Source of the DNA: an uncultured Clostridia bacterium
GTDB lineage: Bacteria; Bacillota_A; Clostridia; TANB77; CAG-508
Assembly (NCBI GenBank): GCA_947627825.1
Contig: CANQXO010000011.1
Location: 1-26,511 of the forward strand
Direction: 5' to 3'
Length of the DNA: 26,511 bases
The stretch's first letter is position 1, and every line of letters begins with the position of its first letter. Below are positions 9,419 to 16,203 of this stretch, one piece after another. The translations under genes were made by a program, and so were the position numbers. The notes beneath the pieces are model-generated. The model worked only from the letters and a program-made list of their open reading frames with translations, ran no database searches and was not told where the DNA came from.

Positions 9419-10606
9419 TTAATGAAACTTTAATCTCTTGATTTTTGTATCCTTTATTCTTGCACTATTAAGTCCAAATAATTGTTTAACAATTTTTTCT
9501 CCATTACTTAGTGCTGCGAAAAATGCAATTGCGACGATTGGCGCTTTTTTTGCAATTTCACTAGCTGTAAATATAAATACTACAAAGAGTAACAAATGAA
9601 TGCTTTGCATAAATATATTTCCCATCATTGCCTTAAACCAACCGAAATAAGATTGGGACCTTCCATCACCAACAAAGTCGACTGGATAAAGCATACAAAC
9701 TAATGGTGATATAATCATTAAAAAGAATGTTTCAAATGACCTTTTAAAGTACATAAGGAAAAATTTTAGTTCATAATATACTAACATCCAATATAGGACG
9801 ACGAATATTAATTTGTTTACACCTCTTTGCTTTAATATATTTCCAAATACATCTGTTAATATGGATTGTTCCATATTTTCTTTTAATCCTGTTGAACCTG
9901 CCGGCAGAACTTCATTTATAAATTCAATTATAATTTTGTTTAAATAAAATGCAAATCTTATTATATAAGTTGTTACAAAAACTAGAATAAATCCAACAAG
10001 CCAGCTTGTAAGCATTTTCTTATATTTTGTTAATTCTTCTGGTGTGTTATTTTTCGAGGTAACAGCAATTGCTAATCTAATTCCTATATAAATTATAATT
10101 AATGCACATCCTACTAAAGCTATATTTTTTACTACTGCAAACCAAAGTGCTACATTGTCTTTTATTGTATTTACAGTTTCTGCATTAGGATCACTGCTAT
10201 TAGATGTATCAAAGAAGTTAATATCAAATAGGTAATATTCATTTGATACCAAATCCTGTATTGTAAATACTGAATCGCCATTTTCGGTATTTGGCTCGTT
10301 ATGTAATACAATTAATGACATAACATAGTGTGCCAGATGAGGAAATATTGTAAATACCCATAGAATTGCTGATGTAATAGCGAAATTGTTGTTATCTGCT
10401 GAGGTATCTAGTTCTTCGTCTTTTTCTGTTAAAGTTCCATCTTGTTTTACTGGTACAGAACCTTTTCCTTCATTAAGCCAAGAACCTACTGCATTTTTGC
10501 TCGGTCCTTGTTCGCTTGTTACATCTATGGATGTTGCACTAGATTGTGGACTATATATATTAAATACAATTAGTATGGCTGTTAATGTTGCAATAACTTT
10601 TCTCAT
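9419..10606 (-). CDS. VirB6/TrbL-like polytopic T4SS channel protein, short form (VirB6-like copy 1)
   Basis: The protein has 395 residues with a signal peptide at about 1-24 and a hydrophobic helix at about 73-102. It carries the VirB6-like core shared with the two large paralogues encoded downstream: an INFFD motif, IYIGIRLAI, KYKKMLTSWLVGF, YFKRSFE, MIISPLVCMLYPVD, GDGRSQ, GNIFMQS and KQLFGL. Unlike the other two copies it ends soon after the core, with only a short basic tail. It follows the VirB4 gene by 18 nt and has a good GAGGAG site 7 nt before the ATG. An inner-membrane channel role is inferred from family resemblance and position next to VirB4. It may be the basic VirB6 of the apparatus, with the long copies added later. 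Confidence 0.8.
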   Translation of the reverse strand: MRKVIATLTAILIVFNIYSPQSSATSIDVTSEQGPSKNAVGSWLNEGKGSVPVKQDGTLTEKDEELDTSADNNNFAITSAILWVFTIFPHLAHYVMSLIVLHNEPNTENGDSVFTIQDLVSNEYYLFDINFFDTSNSSDPNAETVNTIKDNVALWFAVVKNIALVGCALIIIYIGIRLAIAVTSKNNTPEELTKYKKMLTSWLVGFILVFVTTYIIRFAFYLNKIIIEFINEVLPAGSTGLKENMEQSILTDVFGNILKQRGVNKLIFVVLYWMLVYYELKFFLMYFKRSFETFFLMIISPLVCMLYPVDFVGDGRSQSYFGWFKAMMGNIFMQSIHLLLFVVFIFTASEIAKKAPIVAIAFFAALSNGEKIVKQLFGLNSARIKDTKIKRLKFH

Positions 10607-10624
10607 TTATATACTCCTCGATTT

Positions 10625-12586
10625 TTATGCTTTCTTATTTGCGTTCTCCTTTATTTTGTTAACATTTGTTTCTATGAATTCAAATTCCTTTTTAGTTGGT
10701 CTTATTTCTATTATTGCAGTTTGCTCACCAACTTTAAACAAACCTTGTCCTCTTGCGCAAGTTGTTAAGAAATCAGCTTCTCCCTCACTTAATTTAAATA
10801 CTTCTTTTATGTATTGAATTTCTGATTTATCCTGTGCTAAGAATAATTTTGTATCTGATGATGTTAATACGGCTTGAACCTCTGACTTTTCATAAAAGTC
10901 TTGAAATCTCTGTGAAACTACTGCCAATGAAACATTTCTTTTTCTGGCCCTTCTTGCCATTTTATTTAAGAAGTCAACTGCTTCTGGATATGGTAGTAGC
11001 ATCCATGCTTCATCTACTAGCACTCTCTTTTTTCCTGCCTTTGATTTATCTTCACTATTTTTCTTAACATATTTTTCCCAAATCCATGTTAATAATATTT
11101 GTTGTGCTAATGGTCTTGCAAATCTTTCTTCTAGTTGTGATATGTCAAGATTTATAAATGAAGTACCTTCTAATAAATCAAAAGTTGATTGTCCATCAAA
11201 ATATGAAAGCTGACCATTTAGTTCTCTTACATATTGTTTCATTACTTTTACTAAGTAGCTGTAATGTGCTCTATAATCAGGGTTTTCATTTTGATTTGCA
11301 TTATTTATTAATCTGTGATACCAAGTACCTATTGTAGGCATTAACTTTTTCTTTCTACCTAGATAATCATTTTTTATAACGCCTCTTTGATTTGCTTCGT
11401 ACAAACTATTAACATCGTTTGTTATTCCTAAACCTGCATATTCTTCTGAAACAGCTTCTGCTATAATTTGTTTTGTTACTTCATTTACATCTTCTGACCT
11501 TGTGCTTCCTCTTGCCATTGTAAGTATTATCTGTGTAACATCTTCTACTTTATTTTCAATGTTAAGTGTAATTCTTTCTCTACCTGTTATTTCATCTCTA
11601 GTTATTTCTGGCTCAACATCAAAAGGATTAATTATAGTGTTAGAATTTGGAGAAATTGTTACATTAAGACCACCTAGAGCTTCTGCAACTATGCCATATT
11701 CGCCTTCAGCATCTAGTGCTAATGATTCAATTCCCATTAATACTGCTGACCTTGCAATTAGAGTTTTTATTGTAACACCTTTACCAGCTCCAGATTTACC
11801 AAATACAACCATGTTATAGTTACTTAATGATGAACTAAAGTTGTCGAATAAAATAGGTAAACCGGTTTGTCTATTAAATCCTATTGGAATTCCATTTTCA
11901 TGACCTACATCTGAATTGATAAATGGAAATACTGTTCCCATAGACCTACGGTCAAAGGTATGTTTTTTTAATAATTTATCTTCTGCTAAAGGAAGATTTG
12001 ATTTAAAGGCTTCTTCTTGCATTGCCCAAGCTGTTTTTACACCTGTTAGTGTTTTAGCCATTTCTGCTGATAATAGACTTGATTGTCTATCTAGTTCTTC
12101 TAAACTGTATGAAAATAAAGTACAGATTATTGATGCTTCAAATAGTTTATCTAATCCACTAGCAATGGCATCTCTAAGTTCCTCTGCCTCGGCTCTTTTT
12201 TGAGCAAGTAAACTTTCACGGTTTATATTTCCTCTATCTTGTGCTACTATTCTCTCTGATTCAAGTTCATTTATTGTTCTGTTTAAATCATTTTGAGATT
12301 TTGCTTCACTAATTGGATTAATAAATACTGATACATTCAAATCTCCAAATGTATACATTCCTCTTAAAAGTTCTGGGAAGGTACACATTCTAGGAAGTGT
12401 TGATACAGTAAATGTTCTAGCATATTTTGTATTGTATGAAATTATTTCTAAATGATTTGTACTCATTGCATCTATTCCAGATGGAGCAATTAAGTCTTTT
12501 ATATCTTTTTTATTGCTTGATAGAATATTCATTTCTTCTTGTGGCTTTTCTTCTATCTGTGTAGTCTCTTTTTTATTTTTCCTCAT
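10625..12586 (-). CDS. virB4: VirB4-family T4SS ATPase
   Basis: The protein has 653 residues. An N-terminal region of about 230 residues is followed by the P-loop ATPase domain: Walker A GKSGAGKG at 263-270, a DAEGEY element at about 292-297, and Walker B VLVDEAW at 522-528. A further conserved segment, RRARKRN, leads into a VVSQ motif near 556-559. This is the usual layout of VirB4/TraE ATPases of Gram-positive conjugative elements, which hydrolyse ATP at the cytoplasmic face of the channel and help pilin handling. Length is slightly short for the family, but no domain appears missing. The start follows GGAGG with 8 nt spacing. It lies 20 nt downstream of the TraC-like gene, which itself resembles an N-terminal VirB4 domain. 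This is the most secure identification in the T4SS region. Confidence 0.95.
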   Translation of the reverse strand: MRKNKKETTQIEEKPQEEMNILSSNKKDIKDLIAPSGIDAMSTNHLEIISYNTKYARTFTVSTLPRMCTFPELLRGMYTFGDLNVSVFINPISEAKSQNDLNRTINELESERIVAQDRGNINRESLLAQKRAEAEELRDAIASGLDKLFEASIICTLFSYSLEELDRQSSLLSAEMAKTLTGVKTAWAMQEEAFKSNLPLAEDKLLKKHTFDRRSMGTVFPFINSDVGHENGIPIGFNRQTGLPILFDNFSSSLSNYNMVVFGKSGAGKGVTIKTLIARSAVLMGIESLALDAEGEYGIVAEALGGLNVTISPNSNTIINPFDVEPEITRDEITGRERITLNIENKVEDVTQIILTMARGSTRSEDVNEVTKQIIAEAVSEEYAGLGITNDVNSLYEANQRGVIKNDYLGRKKKLMPTIGTWYHRLINNANQNENPDYRAHYSYLVKVMKQYVRELNGQLSYFDGQSTFDLLEGTSFINLDISQLEERFARPLAQQILLTWIWEKYVKKNSEDKSKAGKKRVLVDEAWMLLPYPEAVDFLNKMARRARKRNVSLAVVSQRFQDFYEKSEVQAVLTSSDTKLFLAQDKSEIQYIKEVFKLSEGEADFLTTCARGQGLFKVGEQTAIIEIRPTKKEFEFIETNVNKIKENANKKA

Positions 12587-12606
12587 AGATTAAACCTCCT
12601 CTTTAG

Positions 12607-13782
12607 TTATACATTTTTTCTTATAACTTGTCTTGTTGATTGTTGTTCTTTTTGTTCATCTATATTTGCATTTTTTATTTGATTTTGTGCCTCATTATAA
12701 ATTCTGTTACTTAATTGTCCTTTATATTGGTCTACCATTTCTGATGCTCTTTGTTTTATTTGTTGTCTTCTTTGTTCCCTTGTAACTTCATCTGCTCTAA
12801 TTATACTTCTTGAAGCAAGCCTTGCTGCTTCTTCTTCTACTTCTTTTTCTATTCTTTGCTTTCTTGCTTGGAAAACATCTCTTGCTGTTGAATATAATCT
12901 GTCATATTCAGAATTTAATGCATCTCTTAACGAGTATTTTTCTGATGTATCTCTGTTATATGCAACATATAATAATTCTGCTAATTCCTCAGAATTAAGA
13001 ACTTTACCAGTTACTTCTGCAGAAGTTAATGACCTTATTACTGTTTGAGCTCTAGTATATAATTCTGTAAAAGCTATATCATTTACTTCTTCTTTTGAAT
13101 ATTTGCTTACATCACCAAATTCACTAGTATAGTATGAAATAACAATATAAGTTTTTTGTTGAAGTATATTTTTGCTTTCACTAATCTTTTTTGTATAATC
13201 CTCAATTGATTCGCCATATTCTAAAATATTTTCTTTTCTTTGTTTTTCAAACAATAATCTGTTTACTACATCTTCATTTGCTCTAGTTCTTGCCATTTCA
13301 ATTTGAGAATTTAATTTAATGATTTGGTCATTTATTGCTAAAATTCTCTTTTCATATTCTTGTATTATTTCGTTTAAGTTTAAAGTTCTAGTTTGAACAT
13401 ATAATTGAACTGGGAACCTTAAAGTATTTAAGAATTCCATAAATCCAGCCTCAACAGCATTTTTTTCATCTTCAGATAAAAGATCATAGTTTATACCCTT
13501 GCATTGAATAACCATTACAAATTGTTTTCTATTTTTTCTAATAATCATGTTATCTGTAATTTCTTCAAATTCCATAAATTTGTAGATAGAATTAATGCCT
13601 TTTCCTGTTCTAGTTACTAAGTTTGGAGTATCAGCCTTTTCGGTTTCTTCAACTTCCTCTTTTTTATCTTTTTTGTTTCCACTTCTTATTTTTAATATTA
13701 AAACAACCGCAATTACACCTAGTATAAAGATTAAAGCTATAGTTGCATATAAAAAGTAGTTTAACACTTGTACAGTATCCAT
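12607..13782 (-). CDS. Membrane-anchored TraC/VirB4 N-terminal-domain-like protein without ATPase motifs
   Basis: The protein has 391 residues, with one transmembrane helix at about 8-30 and then a charged linker. The domain at about 60-140 (FMEFEEI, a region ending in VMVIQCKGINY, then FLNTLRFPVQLYVQTRTLN) follows the N-terminal pattern of TraC/VirB4-type proteins. A long helical region continues to about residue 250, and the C-terminus is Arg/Glu/Gln-rich and probably coiled coil. There is no Walker A or Walker B motif, so it is not an ATPase. The stop of the PrgI-family gene and this start are separated by 1 nt, and the Shine-Dalgarno site lies within the end of that gene, so translation is probably coupled. 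It may act as a non-catalytic partner of VirB4, by inference. Divergent TraC-like proteins next to PrgI and VirB4 genes are known in Firmicutes and candidate-phyla loci. Confidence 0.7.
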   Translation of the reverse strand: MDTVQVLNYFLYATIALIFILGVIAVVLILKIRSGNKKDKKEEVEETEKADTPNLVTRTGKGINSIYKFMEFEEITDNMIIRKNRKQFVMVIQCKGINYDLLSEDEKNAVEAGFMEFLNTLRFPVQLYVQTRTLNLNEIIQEYEKRILAINDQIIKLNSQIEMARTRANEDVVNRLLFEKQRKENILEYGESIEDYTKKISESKNILQQKTYIVISYYTSEFGDVSKYSKEEVNDIAFTELYTRAQTVIRSLTSAEVTGKVLNSEELAELLYVAYNRDTSEKYSLRDALNSEYDRLYSTARDVFQARKQRIEKEVEEEAARLASRSIIRADEVTREQRRQQIKQRASEMVDQYKGQLSNRIYNEAQNQIKNANIDEQKEQQSTRQVIRKNV

Positions 13783-13783
13783 C

Positions 13784-14236
13784 TTATTTTTCCTCCTTTG
13801 TATTTTGATTTATCATAGTAATGTTATCATTTTTTGCTTCTTCTTTTTTATTAAAGTTTAGTAAATCAAATGATGGGGTTAGCGTTGAATAATCAGGTTC
13901 TTCTCTTTTTACTGAGTAAGTATATATTTTTCTGCTTTTTCTAAATCTAAAATAATTCATAATAACTTCATCAATAGAATCTCCACCAACATTTTTAGCT
14001 ATTTTACCTGTTCCAGATGAAGGAAATTTTATAGTTCCTATTCCATATCCAACTAGTGCAAATGCAACAAGAATTATTATACCTACTACTTTTAAGGAAA
14101 GGGCTTGAAAAATCAACATAAAGATTAATCCTATTAATCCTCCTACTGCTGTGTATATTAGTGATTTTACTGTGAATATATATAAAATTCTACTCTCACC
14201 TTTTAATTTATTGCTTGGTATGTAATAACTTCCCAT
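13784..14236 (-). CDS. PrgI-family T4SS membrane protein (VirB3-like)
   Basis: The 150-residue protein has the typical PrgI-family start (YYIPSNKLKGESRI), then two closely spaced transmembrane helices at about 25-45 and 48-72. A short conserved cytoplasmic part with a KIYTY motif follows. PrgI-family proteins are placed next to VirB4-type ATPases in Gram-positive conjugative systems and are regarded as VirB3 counterparts, anchoring the ATPase at the membrane. That order is exact here: pilin-like gene, PrgI, TraC-like, VirB4. The ATG follows AGGAGG with 6 nt spacing. It is 22 nt downstream of the pilin-like gene and is translated as part of that operon. Confidence 0.85.
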   Translation of the reverse strand: MGSYYIPSNKLKGESRILYIFTVKSLIYTAVGGLIGLIFMLIFQALSLKVVGIIILVAFALVGYGIGTIKFPSSGTGKIAKNVGGDSIDEVIMNYFRFRKSRKIYTYSVKREEPDYSTLTPSFDLLNFNKKEEAKNDNITMINQNTKEEK

Positions 14237-14258
14237 ACTATCCTCCTATGTTTAAACT

Positions 14259-14654
14259 TTATTCTGCTATCCAATTCATAATATTTACAACTATCGTAAA
14301 TATTCCAATCGCTCCATATACTAATACAATTGATATAACATAATAAATTAATTTTTGTTTTAGCATAGCTTTTTCGTTCGCACCAGATAACATATATTTA
14401 ACTCCCATAATAGCTCCTACCACTACTAAAACAATTGAAGCTATTCCAACTAAAGCTCGTCCAACTGGTAATAGTTTTTCTATTATTTTATCTATTGGTA
14501 TTGCTCCCTGCTTGCCTTTTTCTTCAAATTCTTCTACTTGCTCTTTCCAGTCACTAAAGCCTTCACCTGCGTGTACTATGCTAGTCATTGAAAATATAAC
14601 TATTATTGAAATAATTATTATTGTAATAATTTTGTTTATTGTATCGATTTTCAT
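14259..14654 (-). CDS. VirB2/TrbC-like pilin (pilin-like copy 1, heads the core T4SS operon)
   Basis: The protein has 131 residues from the ATG at 14654, which follows GGAGG with 5 nt spacing; a longer in-frame ATG upstream lacks a site. A signal peptide (about 1-30, ending in IVHAG) is followed by an acidic/lysine stretch (EEFEEKGKQG) and two hydrophobic helices at about 67-95 and 103-128. These are joined by a short basic turn with KAMLKQKL. This is the architecture of VirB2/TrbC pilins. The helices align by eye with those of the two pilin-like genes immediately upstream, for example IMGVKYMLSGANEKAMLK beside GVQFMMKAPEAKAEAKK, so the three are paralogues. It is the first gene after a strong sigma-A-like promoter and leads PrgI, VirB4 and the rest. 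Confidence 0.75.
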   Translation of the reverse strand: MKIDTINKIITIIIISIIVIFSMTSIVHAGEGFSDWKEQVEEFEEKGKQGAIPIDKIIEKLLPVGRALVGIASIVLVVVGAIMGVKYMLSGANEKAMLKQKLIYYVISIVLVYGAIGIFTIVVNIMNWIAE

Positions 14655-14701
14655 TTTTCCTCCATAAATGCTTAATTTTTCCCACAAAAATTCTAATATA
14701 T

Positions 14702-14730
14702 ATTATATATCCTTAAGGGCTATTTTTCAA
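14702..14730 (-). promoter_or_regulatory. Sigma-A-type promoter of the core T4SS operon
   Basis: On the minus strand TTGAAA (14725-14730) and TATAAT (14702-14707) are separated by 17 nt. The predicted start near 14695 leaves a leader of about 40 nt before the pilin-like copy 1 start at 14654. The spacer contains an 8-bp palindrome, CCTTAAGG (14711-14718). A possible terminator lies just upstream, so this promoter probably defines the core operon. Confidence 0.7.
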
Positions 14731-14775
14731 TAATTTAATTAAAATTTAACATAGTTGTAATATAATTGTATAAAT

Positions 14776-14832
14776 TAAAAAATAGGGATTGTTTTTTTAC
14801 GATACAAAATCATAAAATATATTTAACCCCTA
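14776..14832 (-). terminator. Possible intrinsic terminator of pilin-like copy 2
   Basis: On the minus strand TAGGGGTT pairs with AATCCCTA (one G-U pair) across a loop of about 34 nt and is followed by six U. The long loop makes it weak, but it begins about 10 nt after the pilin-like copy 2 stop and is followed by a new promoter. Confidence 0.35.
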
Positions 14833-14841
14833 GTTTAACTT

Positions 14842-15213
14842 TTATCCAAATAACGAATTTTTTGCTATATTACCTATTATTTGTATTATTGTACCAATTC
14901 CAAATAATATAAATGCTCCTACCGCGTAACTTACTAATTCTTTTTTAGCTTCTGCTTTTGCCTCAGGCGCCTTCATCATAAACTGAACACCTTTATATAA
15001 TAATATAATTACCGCGGCTCCATAGCATATATATGATACTACTCCTACTATTTTTTCGCCTATCGAAAACAGGCTATCATCCCTTTCGTATATTGGATCA
15101 AACTCATTTGGGTCTACATCTATTGTATCTGCTCTTGATACTGTTCCCACTATCATCATTGCAAAAAATATAAGTAATACTATTATTACAATATTTTTCT
15201 TTTTCATTGTCAT
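14842..15213 (-). CDS. VirB2/TrbC-like pilin (pilin-like copy 2)
   Basis: The 123-residue protein has a basic start, a signal peptide at about 1-28 (ending near VSRADTI), an acidic segment (DPNEFDPIYERDD), and two hydrophobic helices at about 48-70 and 92-118. These are joined by a charged turn, KAPEAKAEAKKE. It is most similar to pilin-like copy 3: both have an ICYGAAV or ICYAAAV pattern, followed by GVxFM and a KAE turn. VirB2-type pilins polymerise or line the transfer channel; which of the three copies does so cannot be told. The start follows AAAGGAATTAAA. It appears to be its own transcription unit, with a promoter 41 nt upstream and a possible terminator after it. Confidence 0.7.
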   Translation of the reverse strand: MTMKKKNIVIIVLLIFFAMMIVGTVSRADTIDVDPNEFDPIYERDDSLFSIGEKIVGVVSYICYGAAVIILLYKGVQFMMKAPEAKAEAKKELVSYAVGAFILFGIGTIIQIIGNIAKNSLFG

Positions 15214-15253
15214 TTTAATTCCTTTCTTAAACTAATATCAAATTAACAACACA

Positions 15254-15282
15254 ATTATACAAGATATATTAATATCTTGCAA
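15254..15282 (-). promoter_or_regulatory. Sigma-A-type promoter of pilin-like copy 2
   Basis: On the minus strand TTGCAA (15277-15282) and TATAAT (15254-15259) are separated by exactly 17 nt. The predicted start near 15247 gives a short leader of about 34 nt to the ATG at 15213. The entire spacer is part of a perfect palindrome, listed separately. Confidence 0.75.
15260..15279. promoter_or_regulatory. Candidate operator: 20-bp perfect inverted repeat in promoter spacer
   Basis: The arms CAAGATAT (15260-15267) and ATATCTTG (15272-15279) are perfect reverse complements around a 4-nt centre. The repeat fills the region between the -35 and -10 boxes. A dimeric regulator bound here would block RNA polymerase. 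No regulator gene is visible in the window. In AT-rich DNA some palindromes occur by chance, but an 8-bp perfect arm with a GC pair set exactly in this position is notable. Confidence 0.5.
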
Positions 15283-15303
15283 GACTTTTACGATTAATTT
15301 AAT

Positions 15304-15336
15304 AAAAAAACGGCCCTTAAAAAAGAGCCGTTTTTT
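15304..15336 (-). terminator. Intrinsic terminator after pilin-like copy 3
   Basis: A strong hairpin with arms around CGGCCCTT (15311-15318) and AAGAGCCG (15323-15330), with one mismatch, is flanked by A and T runs that extend the stem. On the minus strand it is followed by a run of U. It begins 17 nt after the stop of pilin-like copy 3. The A/T flanks make it potentially bidirectional. Confidence 0.85.
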
Positions 15337-15352
15337 ATTTTAAATTGCAATC

Positions 15353-15715
15353 TTAATTTTCTACTACAACAGTATTTGTCATGTTCTTGATTAAGTTTAA
15401 GATAAGTCCTGCTGCAAATACAAGTACAGCACCTACAACATATATAACTGCACTTTTCTTAATTTCAGCTTTTCCATCTGGTGAAGCTGTCATAAACTTA
15501 ACACCTAATATAACAATTAATACAACAGCAGCAGCATAGCAAATAAATTGAACTATACCAATAATATTACTTACTGTTGTTTTGAAACCAGTAGCAGTTG
15601 GTGCTGTTCCAGTTGGAATATCTATTCCATCTGCTAATACCATACTGAATGCTGAAAGAATTGTAGCTATTATAATTAAAGCTACTACTATTTTTGACAT
15701 TCTCTTTATAGTCAT
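15353..15715 (-). CDS. VirB2/TrbC-like pilin (pilin-like copy 3)
   Basis: The protein has 120 residues from the ATG at 15715, which follows AGGAGG with 7 nt spacing; the frame stays open 20 codons further upstream but without a better site. A signal peptide covers about 1-28 (ending near VLADGID), and a Thr/Pro/Gly-rich linker (about residues 30-42) follows. Two hydrophobic helices at about 50-72 and 85-108 are joined by a charged turn, SPDGKAEIKKS. It is clearly paralogous to pilin-like copy 2 and more distantly to copy 1. It lies 56 nt downstream of the Spo0E-like gene and ends at a strong terminator. It is therefore transcribed either with the Spo0E-like gene or from its own start, separately from the T4SS operon. 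Confidence 0.7.
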   Translation of the reverse strand: MTIKRMSKIVVALIIIATILSAFSMVLADGIDIPTGTAPTATGFKTTVSNIIGIVQFICYAAAVVLIVILGVKFMTASPDGKAEIKKSAVIYVVGAVLVFAAGLILNLIKNMTNTVVVEN

Positions 15716-15771
15716 AGTTAGTCCTCCTTTTGTTTTCTTAATTTTCATTATAAAGTATTTATTTAAAATTG

Positions 15772-15957
15772 TCAAATATTTTTGAAAAAAATAGCATTTT
15801 TTTGATTATCTTCTTTTTGAATATCATTTTCATAATATTCAGCTATTAATTTATCTAATTCTACACTTAGGTCATAAATTAGACTATAATCTTCATTTTT
15901 CTCAATACTTTTATTTAATTTTTCTCTTAAATTATTAATATTATCTTTATTTGACAT
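15772..15957 (-). CDS. Spo0E-like aspartyl-phosphate phosphatase (sporulation regulator)
   Basis: The 61-residue protein matches the Spo0E family in size and motif. A helix with LREKLNKSI is followed by SVELDKLIAEYY at 31-42, close to the family signature SQELDxLI plus two tyrosines. Spo0E proteins dephosphorylate Spo0A and so delay sporulation. The start follows AGGAG with 6 nt spacing. It is the first gene of this stretch, immediately upstream of the first pilin-like gene. That suggests either host regulation of the T4SS locus by the sporulation system or, conversely, control of host sporulation by the locus. The C-terminus (about residues 45-61) is non-conserved. Small size limits certainty, but the motif is good. 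Confidence 0.75.
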   Translation of the reverse strand: MSNKDNINNLREKLNKSIEKNEDYSLIYDLSVELDKLIAEYYENDIQKEDNQKNAIFFKNI

Positions 15958-15980
15958 ACTTTTCTCCTAATTATGTTTTT

Positions 15981-16009
15981 CTTATATATAAAATAACATA
16001 ATTTTACAA
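15981..16009 (-). promoter_or_regulatory. Possible promoter of the Spo0E-like gene
   Basis: On the minus strand TTGTAA (16004-16009) and TATAAG (15981-15986) are separated by 17 nt. Both boxes are imperfect and the surrounding DNA is very AT-rich. The predicted start near 15975 leaves only a short leader before the start codon. Confidence 0.3.
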
Positions 16010-16023
16010 AGTAAATCAATATT

Positions 16024-16064
16024 TTTGTCGATTTTTATTAACTTTTCATCTACATAATTCGACG
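16024..16064. promoter_or_regulatory. Two Spo0A-box-like sequences upstream of the Spo0E-like gene
   Basis: TTTGTCGA (16024-16031) and TTCGACG (16058-16064, the other orientation) each differ by one base from the 0A-box core TGTCGAA or its reverse complement TTCGACA. The first lies just upstream of the possible -35 element. Near-matches can occur by chance, so this is a hypothesis. The rest of the 246-nt gap between the Spo0E-like gene and yfmH shows only T-rich sequence and no clear terminator. Confidence 0.3.
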
Positions 16065-16203
16065 ATTTTCGCTATTTGTTGTTTTTTAATTTTTTTATTT
16101 TTCTTTTTCTGACAAAAAATTTTATTATTCCATAATTTGTTTAAGTATTATAGTTTAGTTTTATCTATTGCTCTATTTTTTATTTAATTTATAATTCAAT
16201 TAT

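Noticed and set aside
12607..13782. Interpreting the TraC-like gene and VirB4 as one gene split by a frameshift
   Set aside because: VirB4 has its own GGAGG site and a full N-terminal region, and the two proteins are separated by a proper stop and 20 nt.
15716..15775. Longer N-terminus (20 extra residues) for pilin-like copy 3
   Set aside because: The AGGAGG site lies 7 nt before the ATG at 15715, and the signal peptide begins there. The extension would bury the site and overlap the Spo0E-like gene.
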